Assembly (NCBI GenBank): GCA_963780715.1 | Contig: CAWADK010000001.1 | Coordinates: 1 to 64,000 of the forward strand | Direction: 5' to 3' | DNA: 64,000 nucleotides | DNA from: JALORV01 sp963780715 | GTDB taxonomy: Bacteria > Pseudomonadota > Gammaproteobacteria > Burkholderiales > Burkholderiaceae_F | Part shown: positions 48,999 through 56,273 of the stretch, piece after piece | Position numbering within the stretch: position 1 is the stretch's first letter | Layout: each line of letters opens with the position of its first letter | Made by a program: the position numbers and the translations under genes | Notes under the pieces: generated by a model | What the model was told of the DNA's origin: nothing | Seen by the model: only the letters and a program-made list of their open reading frames with translations | Databases searched by the model: none

Positions 48999-51900
48999 AT
49001 GAGGAAGTCACTAGTTGTGCTGGGAACGGCCATCGCGCTGAGCCTGAGCCTTGCTGGCTGTGGTGGCAGTGATGGTTCAGCAGGCCCGCCGGGAGCGGCG
49101 GGTGCACCAGGAGCCCCGGGTGCGGCGGGGCCGGCCGGCCCTCCGGGACCTGCGGGAACCGCGGCAGTGGTTCTCACGCCGACAACGCCGCCGGCAGAAT
49201 TCGCGGCGCTTGACCTGGCCGCGACGGTCACGAGCGCGACGGTCGCTCCGCTGGTCAAGGACGCCGCGGGTAATGTTACGGGTGGCGGCACGGTCGTCAA
49301 CTTCAAGCTGGCGACGAAGCAGGGCGTTCCGGTCATCGGTTTCGGCAGCACATCGAAGTCGTCGACAGCGACCGTGGCCAGTTATCCGAACCTCGCCTTC
49401 TCCCTGGCGAAGCTGATTCCGGCTTCCGGCGGCACACCGAGCAAGTGGGTCAGCTACATCGTGACGACCGTGCCGACCACGACGGCCGCGGCCGCGCCCA
49501 CCCGTCCCTCGACGGATAACACAGGCGCGCTGGTCGACAACAAGGACGGCAGCTACACCTACCGCCTCTATCGCGACATTACGACGATCAGCACGGACGT
49601 CGCCGGAATGACGGTGGCCGCCCCGAACAATAAGGCGGACCTCGGCAACCTGACGTACGACGCAAGCCTGACGCACCGCCTGACGATCCAGATCTCGGGC
49701 AACGCGCCGGGCACCGGCACTAACACGGCCAATGGTGTGCAGGTCGTCGCGGGTGTGCCGATGACGAACGCCGTCGACGTGGTCTATGACTTCGTTCCGG
49801 CCACCGGACAGCCTCCGGCCGCCACGGCAAATCGCAAGATCACCACGACGAGCAACTGCAATGCGTGCCACAGCACGCTGGGCGGCATCCCGGGTGACAA
49901 CCCCGAGAGCTCCGGCGCCGGCTTCCACGGCGGTTCGCGCAACAACGTCGAATACTGCGTCGTCTGCCACACTGACCAGCGCAAGTACGGCCGCACGGAA
50001 GCTGTCAACGCCGGCTTCCCGACGCTGAAGTTCACCGGCAGCACCTATCGGCTCGACGATCGCGCGGTGGGCGACCTGCCGAACATGATCCACAAAACCC
50101 ACTTGGGTACGTCCTTGCCGAAGCAGGCTTACAACTACGCGGACGTCCTGTTCAATGAGGTGGGGTATCCGCAAGACACGCGGAACTGCCAGAACTGCCA
50201 CTCGGCCGCCACGCCGGCGCAAGCGGCGGTGACGCCGCAAGGCAACAACTGGATGATGAATCCGAGCCGGCTTGCCTGCGGGGCCTGCCATGACGGCATC
50301 AACTTCGACACCGGCATCGGTATCACGATGAGGGACGCTGCGATTGCTCGGGCAAGCGGAGCACCGTATGCGCCGTCCACAGGCTTCAACGGCAAGGCTC
50401 ACCCGGCCAACGCGACCGATGCGGGCTGCACGAACGCCGGCTGCCACGGAGTGGAAAACGGCGTCAACAAGATCGATCTGTCGCACATTCCGGTCACGCC
50501 GCCAAGCCCGAACAACGCCCTGCTGCTGGGCGGCACGAACGCCAATACCAACGCGGCCTGGATCGCCTCCGGCGCAAGCGCCAATCGCCTGCCAACGGGG
50601 GCCATCAAGGTCACGTACGAAGTCTCGAGCGTGAGCCGCAACGCCAGCAAGCAACCGGTGATGGTGTTCCGCCTGCTGCAGAACGGAGCTCGCAAGGATC
50701 TCAACGTGTTTGCCTCGGCAACGCCCAATCCGGCTACCGGACAAGTGGAGATCTGGGACAACTTCATGGGTGCGCCCAGTGTCTACTTCGTCTGGGCCGT
50801 GCCGCAGGACGGCATTGCCAAGCCGCAGGACTTCAACGCCTCGGCGTCGCGGCTGTTGCGGGATCTCTGGAAGGTACCTGCCTCCGGAGGCACGCTGACA
50901 GGTCCGGATGCGAACGGCTTCTACACGGCCACGCTGACTACCGTCACGGTGCCGGATAACGCCGTCATGCTGACCGGTGGCCTCGGATACTCGTACAACG
51001 TGACGAGCGCCGAGCCCCTGACACAGACCAACCTGGCGGCCTACCCGACGGCCATTCCGACGAATCCGACGTACGCCATCACACCGGGTCCGCGCACTGG
51101 AGGTCTGGTCGTGATCGCGCCGAACACCAACAAGGTCGCAACGGGTTACACCGGACGCCGGGCTATCGTGGAAGACAAGCGCTGCAACGCGTGCCACCAG
51201 GAACTCGGCACCTTCACGGAAGACGCGTTCCACGCTGGACAGCGCAATGACGGGACGACCTGCTCGTGGTGCCACAACCCGAACCGTGGCAGCAGCGGCT
51301 GGTCGGCGGACTCCGTGGCCTTCGTGCACGCCATTCACGGCTCGAACAAGCGCACGCACGAGTACACCTGGCACGCGCTCGAAAGTCCGCCCAACTCGGG
51401 CAACTTCGAAGACTTCTCTGAAGTCAGGTATCCAGGCGTGCTGGCCAACTGCGAGCAGTGCCACATCCCGGGCGCCTACAACTTCGGCAACTCCGCTTCG
51501 GCGGATGCGGCGGGGATCGGCGGTGACGGAACCGAGAAACGCCTGTGGAGAACGGTCGCGACGGGCTTCTACCGCGGGGTGGCGGGTGCGACGCTGACGA
51601 CCTACTCAGGCGCCGGCTGCACGACGACGGCCCTGTCTTCGGCAGCGACCGCGCTCAGCATCTTCTCGCAGCCACCGGCTGAGTACGGACTGATGACTAA
51701 CGCCTCGGGCGACGGCACGAACCCCAACACCGGTATGTACTACGGTGACGGGTTCCGCTACAACGCAGGTACTTCAGCCTCGGCAGCCGCCTGTACGGCG
51801 AACGGCACGGTAGTTCCGGCTAACCCGGCTCAGGGCATCATCAATGCCACGCCGGAAACGCTCGTCATGTCGGCGACGGTTGCCGCGTGCACGGGCTGCC

Positions 51901-52052
51901 ACGACTCGAACCTGGCGATCAGCCACATGCGGGTCAACGGCGGGTCGTTCTACGAGTCGCGGGCCGTGGCAAATACGCGGACCGAGCAATGCATGGTCTG
52001 CCACTCGGCCGGGCGGACGGCCGACACCAAGGTGGTGCACGGTGTCAAGTAA
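48999..52052 (+). CDS. OmcA/MtrC-family decaheme c-type cytochrome lipoprotein (first copy)
   Basis: 1017-residue predicted outer-surface lipoprotein that would pass electrons to extracellular acceptors. The lipobox ends at Cys21 (LAGC), followed by nine Gly-X-Y triplets. Heme sites, five per half, are CNACH, CVVCH, CQNCH, CGACH and the unusual CTNAGCH (C-x4-CH), then CNACH, CSWCH, CEQCH, CTGCH and CMVCH. This two-pentaheme layout with intervening beta domains is that of MtrC/OmcA. ATG 48999 is set by GGAGGGGAG and the signal peptide; the frame opens earlier at 48927. A strong terminator follows. Confidence 0.9.
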   Translation: MRKSLVVLGTAIALSLSLAGCGGSDGSAGPPGAAGAPGAPGAAGPAGPPGPAGTAAVVLTPTTPPAEFAALDLAATVTSATVAPLVKDAAGNVTGGGTVVNFKLATKQGVPVIGFGSTSKSSTATVASYPNLAFSLAKLIPASGGTPSKWVSYIVTTVPTTTAAAAPTRPSTDNTGALVDNKDGSYTYRLYRDITTISTDVAGMTVAAPNNKADLGNLTYDASLTHRLTIQISGNAPGTGTNTANGVQVVAGVPMTNAVDVVYDFVPATGQPPAATANRKITTTSNCNACHSTLGGIPGDNPESSGAGFHGGSRNNVEYCVVCHTDQRKYGRTEAVNAGFPTLKFTGSTYRLDDRAVGDLPNMIHKTHLGTSLPKQAYNYADVLFNEVGYPQDTRNCQNCHSAATPAQAAVTPQGNNWMMNPSRLACGACHDGINFDTGIGITMRDAAIARASGAPYAPSTGFNGKAHPANATDAGCTNAGCHGVENGVNKIDLSHIPVTPPSPNNALLLGGTNANTNAAWIASGASANRLPTGAIKVTYEVSSVSRNASKQPVMVFRLLQNGARKDLNVFASATPNPATGQVEIWDNFMGAPSVYFVWAVPQDGIAKPQDFNASASRLLRDLWKVPASGGTLTGPDANGFYTATLTTVTVPDNAVMLTGGLGYSYNVTSAEPLTQTNLAAYPTAIPTNPTYAITPGPRTGGLVVIAPNTNKVATGYTGRRAIVEDKRCNACHQELGTFTEDAFHAGQRNDGTTCSWCHNPNRGSSGWSADSVAFVHAIHGSNKRTHEYTWHALESPPNSGNFEDFSEVRYPGVLANCEQCHIPGAYNFGNSASADAAGIGGDGTEKRLWRTVATGFYRGVAGATLTTYSGAGCTTTALSSAATALSIFSQPPAEYGLMTNASGDGTNPNTGMYYGDGFRYNAGTSASAAACTANGTVVPANPAQGIINATPETLVMSATVAACTGCHDSNLAISHMRVNGGSFYESRAVANTRTEQCMVCHSAGRTADTKVVHGVK
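49074..49157 (+). repeat. Collagen-like Gly-X-Y repeat inside the first decaheme cytochrome
   Basis: Codons 26-53 encode nine consecutive Gly-X-Y triplets rich in Pro and Ala, directly after the lipidated Cys21. The tract would form a flexible or collagen-like stalk between the lipid anchor and the heme domains. The second decaheme protein lacks it. Confidence 0.8.
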
Positions 52053-52107
52053 CAAGCGGCGGTAAAAGGGTCGCGGCCGGGACGTCTCCGGCCGCTACCA
52101 CACTCGA

Positions 52108-52140
52108 CCCGGCGGTGGCAACACTGCCGGGTTTCTTTTT
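52108..52140 (+). terminator. Rho-independent terminator after the first decaheme gene
   Basis: Stem CCCGGCGGTG / CACTGCCGGG (10 bp with one G-T pair), GCAA tetraloop, then TTTCTTTTT. It is 56 bases past the stop and is the clearest intrinsic terminator in the window. It separates the first cytochrome gene from the following HHH-omc-mtrA-mtrB genes. Confidence 0.85.
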
Positions 52141-52181
52141 GTCGAGCTACATCAAGTCGGGAATTGTGGCCTTAGTGCAGC

Positions 52182-52634
52182 ATGCCCTCCATAATCGTGG
52201 CTAGGGCTGCCAAGCCGGGAGTGGAATTGAAAGTCGGACGTCAAACAGCGCGCAACGTCGTTGTACTTTTCATCGTTTCGGTGTCGGCCTGCCTGGCCCC
52301 GGCGCTGGCACAGACGCCGGCCCAGCCCCAGTCGCCGCCGGCGCAGCCCGCTCCGGTGCCTTCGCCGAAACCCGCCGCGGCAGCCAAGAAGCCTCCTGCA
52401 AAGCCCGTCAAGAAGGTGGACCTCAACAATGCGAGCCTGGCCGAGTTGCAGACGCTGCCCAGCGTCAATGAGGAATACGCAAAGAAAATCGTTGCCGGCC
52501 GGCCCTACATCAGCAAGACGGATCTCGTGACGAAGGGCGGCTTGCCAGAAGGTGTCTACCTCGCCGTGCGGGACCACGTTGTCGTCAACGACATGAAGAA
52601 GGCGGCGCCCAAGAAGGCCGAGCCCAAGAAGTGA
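52182..52634 (+). CDS. Secreted helix-hairpin-helix protein between the decaheme genes
   Basis: 150-residue protein with a signal peptide (hydrophobic segment about 26-43, cleavage near ALAQ), a Pro/Ala/Lys-rich linker and a ComEA-like helix-hairpin-helix domain (about 78-135: DLNNASLAELQTLPSV, then KIVAGRPYISKTDLV). A Lys-rich tail follows. HHH domains bind DNA non-specifically, which suggests an extracytoplasmic DNA- or polyanion-binding role. Starts at ATG 52182 or GTG 52221 are both possible. Its stop is 11 bases before the next cytochrome gene, so the two are probably coupled. No role in electron transfer is established. Confidence 0.72.
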   Translation: MPSIIVARAAKPGVELKVGRQTARNVVVLFIVSVSACLAPALAQTPAQPQSPPAQPAPVPSPKPAAAAKKPPAKPVKKVDLNNASLAELQTLPSVNEEYAKKIVAGRPYISKTDLVTKGGLPEGVYLAVRDHVVVNDMKKAAPKKAEPKK

Positions 52635-52645
52635 TGGAGTCGTCT

Positions 52646-55216
52646 ATGAAGAGTTCGATGAAATGGTTCGGGGCGGCGGCTTTCGCTTTGGCGGCGCTGT
52701 CCGGTTGTGGAGGCGACAGCGTCAGCGTGACTGTCACGCCTCCGCCGTCCGGGTCGGTGAGCGGCGCCATTGCTGCGGCCGCGGCCAACCCCGCCAACGA
52801 CACGTCGACCAACTCGTCGTCGGCGTTTTCGGTGTTGCAGGGCGCCGGCGTGCCGGCCGTGACGGTGACCGGCGCGCCCGTCGTTCGCTTCACGGTCTTC
52901 TCCGACGGCGCGGTCAAGCAGGGCCTGAAGCTCACCGACATGAGTTTCGCCATCGCCAAGCTGGTGCCGTCGAGCAACGGCAATCCTGCACGCTGGCAGA
53001 GCTACGTCTCGCGTATCGAGACGACCACCGGCAGCAACAACGTCGGTTCGGGACCGGGGGGAACGCCGGTGCTGGCGCAGGCACTGCAGGCAACGACCGA
53101 TCCAAAACCGGCCGCGCAGGCCAATCAACTTGTCTTCAACCCCGAGGGCTACTACGTCTATACCTTCAGCACCAACATCACGGACCCGGCAAACACTTCC
53201 GGGGTGGTGTTCGAACCTGGCCTCACGCACCGCATCGCGATCCAGCTGAGCTACACCAACGCGGCGGGGCAGGTGGTGCGCGTCAATCCGTACTACGACG
53301 TGACCTTTGACGCGAACGGCAACTCGGTCGCGGTGACGGACCCGGCGAAGACGCAGGTCATCGCGGTGGTCAACAGCTGCAATGGCTGCCACGAAAAGCT
53401 CGCGCTGCACGGTGGCGGACGGGTGGACGTGCAGTATTGCGTGATGTGCCACAACCCCGGCACGACCGACGCCAACAGCGGCAACGTGCTGACGATGGCG
53501 ACGATGACGCACAAGATCCACGCCGGCCGGCTGCTGGCGGATCCTTCGACGCTGGGCAACTACGACTACGTAATCTGGGGTTACCAGAGCGCGAAGCACG
53601 ATTACTCGGAGGTCGGCTACCCGCAGGACCTGCGCAACTGCCGTGTCTGCCACACCGAGGCCAATCCGGCTACGCCGCAGGGCGGCTACTGGGGCACGAA
53701 GCCGAGCAAGGAGGCGTGCCTCACGTGCCACACGAGCACCCAGGGAACGACCTTCTACACGACGCACACCGACTATGCGATCGCGCTGGTAGGCCCGAAT
53801 GCGAAGCCGATGGACATCCCGAACGGCGAATGCGCGCAGTGCCACCGCGTCGGCACCGCCGTATCGTCCGAGCGCGTGCACTGGAACCAGGCCGAGGACC
53901 ATTCGGCCAAGTACAAGGTCAACATCCTGAGCGCGACGTTCGATCCCGCGACGCGCAAGGTCACGGTCAAGTACAGCGTCGCGGACCCGACGCGCAACAA
54001 CGCGCTGTGGAACCTGGTGACGCCGGACTGCACGGGCTCTGGCGCATCACTCACCTGCAGCAGTACAACGCAGTTCGGGAACCTGCGCTTCTACCTGGCC
54101 TACATCAACATGGTCGGCCAGCCGGTAAATGTCACCGAATTCACGTCCTACAACAACGGCGGTAGCGGCGCCAACGCCTACCTCTACAAGGGGTTGAACG
54201 ACGGCAGCAACAACTACACGGTCGATATTTCTTTGCCGGCCGACACGGCCACGTCGGTGGCCCAGGGAACGGCCCGCGTGGTCGGGATCGGCCAGATCAT
54301 CGAGCCCGCGCTGCAGACGATGTCTGCCATCGACCCACGGCCACCGGTACAGCCCACGCAACTTATCAACGTGGTTGCGCAGAACACCTATGCCGACGTC
54401 GTGCTCAGCGGGCCCATGAACCCGCGCCGGCAGGTGGTTTCGAACGAGAAGTGCAGCGTCTGCCACGCCGCACTCGGGACAACGACCGGATCCAACACGG
54501 AGGACTACGCGTTCCATGGCGGTGCGCGCCACACGGTCGAGTCGTGCGTGCTGTGCCACGACCAGAACCGCTACTCCTCGACCGTGATGACCAGCGGACG
54601 GGCGCTCAGCGAGAACTATTCGTTCAAGCGCATGATTCACGGCATCCACGGCAACTCGCGCCGCCTTCATCCGTTCACGCACGGCAACAATGTCATCGGC
54701 GCCTTCAACAAGGCTGGCATCCTGACGCTGGAAGGCCTGATCGCTGCCAGCAGTTCGTCCACGGTCTCGGCGCCGGCCGGCACGCTGTTCCAGCCCTGGT
54801 CCACCGGGACCGTCGTGCCGGCGGGTACGGCGCTCGGAGCATCCGGGAGTGACGTGACCAACTATGCGGCGGAAGTCGCCTACCCGCAGATCGGGCTCAA
54901 CTGCAACGCCTGCCACGTCAACAACTCGTGGCAGACCGATCCGAATCCTGTCGGCTCGGTCGTGGCCAAGCCGATCGACCAGGTCACGCTCAAGGCGGGA
55001 ACCGACCCGCTCGCGTGGATGGTGATCACGCCGAAGGCGGCGAGCTGCACCGCGTGCCATGACTCACCGGCGGCAATCAACCACGTGGTGGGAGCCGGCG
55101 GCGCGGCATTTGGCGTCGCTACGCAGGGGCAGTCGCTCCAGACGCAGGAAACCTGTGCGGATTGCCATCGCACCGGCCTGCCATACGGGGTCGACGTCGT
55201 GCACGGCAGGAGATAG
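52646..55216 (+). CDS. OmcA/MtrC-family decaheme c-type cytochrome lipoprotein (second copy)
   Basis: 856-residue predicted surface lipoprotein with lipobox ending at Cys21 (LSGC). Ten regular heme sites are found in two groups of five: CNGCH, CVMCH, CRVCH, CLTCH, CAQCH, then CSVCH, CVLCH, CNACH, CTACH, CADCH. It is shorter than the first copy, has no Gly-X-Y stalk, and the two are clearly paralogous in layout (VGYPQD and ALHGG/FHGG segments shared). ATG 52646 has GGAG 6 bases upstream; ATG 52634 is an alternative. Its position next to mtrA and mtrB makes it the likelier terminal reductase of the conduit. Confidence 0.9.
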   Translation: MKSSMKWFGAAAFALAALSGCGGDSVSVTVTPPPSGSVSGAIAAAAANPANDTSTNSSSAFSVLQGAGVPAVTVTGAPVVRFTVFSDGAVKQGLKLTDMSFAIAKLVPSSNGNPARWQSYVSRIETTTGSNNVGSGPGGTPVLAQALQATTDPKPAAQANQLVFNPEGYYVYTFSTNITDPANTSGVVFEPGLTHRIAIQLSYTNAAGQVVRVNPYYDVTFDANGNSVAVTDPAKTQVIAVVNSCNGCHEKLALHGGGRVDVQYCVMCHNPGTTDANSGNVLTMATMTHKIHAGRLLADPSTLGNYDYVIWGYQSAKHDYSEVGYPQDLRNCRVCHTEANPATPQGGYWGTKPSKEACLTCHTSTQGTTFYTTHTDYAIALVGPNAKPMDIPNGECAQCHRVGTAVSSERVHWNQAEDHSAKYKVNILSATFDPATRKVTVKYSVADPTRNNALWNLVTPDCTGSGASLTCSSTTQFGNLRFYLAYINMVGQPVNVTEFTSYNNGGSGANAYLYKGLNDGSNNYTVDISLPADTATSVAQGTARVVGIGQIIEPALQTMSAIDPRPPVQPTQLINVVAQNTYADVVLSGPMNPRRQVVSNEKCSVCHAALGTTTGSNTEDYAFHGGARHTVESCVLCHDQNRYSSTVMTSGRALSENYSFKRMIHGIHGNSRRLHPFTHGNNVIGAFNKAGILTLEGLIAASSSSTVSAPAGTLFQPWSTGTVVPAGTALGASGSDVTNYAAEVAYPQIGLNCNACHVNNSWQTDPNPVGSVVAKPIDQVTLKAGTDPLAWMVITPKAASCTACHDSPAAINHVVGAGGAAFGVATQGQSLQTQETCADCHRTGLPYGVDVVHGRR

Positions 55217-55247
55217 GGTGCGCGCCGCGAGGTGACTGAGCGGGACG

Positions 55248-55266
55248 CAGGTCGCCTTGCGACCTG
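55248..55266. promoter_or_regulatory. Hairpin in the spacer before mtrA
   Basis: Inverted repeat CAGGTCGC / GCGACCTG with a 3-base loop, 31 bases after the second decaheme stop and 30 before mtrA. There is no T run, so it is more likely an mRNA processing or stability element than a terminator. Confidence 0.35.
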
Positions 55267-55296
55267 TGGCAAAGAGGGGTTGAGGAGGGGGATTCG

Positions 55297-56259
55297 ATGC
55301 GGATGAAAAGCGTGCTGCTGGCGGCCTTGTTGGGCCTGTTCGCCTGGAGCAACACAGGCTGGGCCGCCGCTGACGAGGGACCGTCGGCCAAGTGCCTGAT
55401 GTGCCACGGCGCGGTCTACGAGAAGATGGCGCGCACGCGCCACATGGCGGCGGCGGACAGTCGCACATTCGGCTGCATCGGCTGTCACGGCTCGAGTTCG
55501 GATCACGCCGACAACCCGGTCGAGAAGCGCCCCGACCAGGTGTTCAAGGGCAAAGGTGCAATCGATGCCGGTGCCGCGACCGAGGTCTGTCTCGCCTGCC
55601 ATGTCAGCGCCACGCCCAAGCCGATGATGTTGTGGGCCGGCAGCGCGCATCCGCAGTCTGGCGTGGCCTGCAACGACTGCCACCAGGTTCATGCCGACAA
55701 GGAGAAGGTGTTCAACAAGGCCGAACAACCCTCGGTCTGCTATGCCTGCCACAAAGAGCAGCGCGTGCTCGGCAACCGCCCGTTCCGGCACCCTGTGCAG
55801 GAAGGCAAGGTGACGTGCTCGGACTGTCACTCGGCGCATGGGTCGGCCGGACCGAAGCTGGCCCGTCGCGACACGATCAACACCACCTGCTACACGTGCC
55901 ACGCGGAGAAGCGCGGGCCGTTCGTGCAGAACCACGAGCCGGTGCAGGACAACTGTGCCACCTGCCACAACCCGCACGGCAGCAACATCGCCGGCATGCT
56001 GCACACACGCGATCCGATCCTGTGCAACCAGTGCCATACGCCACATACCATCGGCGGCGTCGGTGCGGTCGGCGGGCAGCCGGGTGTGTTCCCGCCCGCG
56101 GTGCCGCCGCAGACGCGCTCGGCCGTGACGCCGCTGTCGAGCGGGATCAACACCGTCAACACCTGGCAGGGCCGCAGCTGCCTGAACTGCCATACGCAGG
56201 TCCACGGGTCGAACAATCCGGCGGCGCGCGCCCCGGCTCCCGCCAACCTGTTCCGCTGA
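55297..56259 (+). CDS. mtrA: MtrA/DmsE-family periplasmic decaheme c-type cytochrome
   Basis: 320-residue protein with a signal peptide (cleavage near GWAA, residue 24) and ten CXXCH sites: CLMCH, CIGCH, CLACH, CNDCH, CYACH, CSDCH, CYTCH, CATCH, CNQCH, CLNCH. Length and heme number match MtrA, which threads through the MtrB barrel and carries electrons from the periplasm to the surface cytochrome. GGAGGGGG precedes ATG 55297. A Pro/Gly-rich insertion separates the ninth and tenth heme sites. mtrB follows after 14 bases. Confidence 0.92.
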   Translation: MRMKSVLLAALLGLFAWSNTGWAAADEGPSAKCLMCHGAVYEKMARTRHMAAADSRTFGCIGCHGSSSDHADNPVEKRPDQVFKGKGAIDAGAATEVCLACHVSATPKPMMLWAGSAHPQSGVACNDCHQVHADKEKVFNKAEQPSVCYACHKEQRVLGNRPFRHPVQEGKVTCSDCHSAHGSAGPKLARRDTINTTCYTCHAEKRGPFVQNHEPVQDNCATCHNPHGSNIAGMLHTRDPILCNQCHTPHTIGGVGAVGGQPGVFPPAVPPQTRSAVTPLSSGINTVNTWQGRSCLNCHTQVHGSNNPAARAPAPANLFR

Positions 56260-56273
56260 GCATCGGAGCCATC

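Noticed and set aside
55392..56273. N-terminal extension of mtrB into mtrA
   Set aside because: The extension is an off-frame reading of mtrA. A normal signal peptide begins at 56274.
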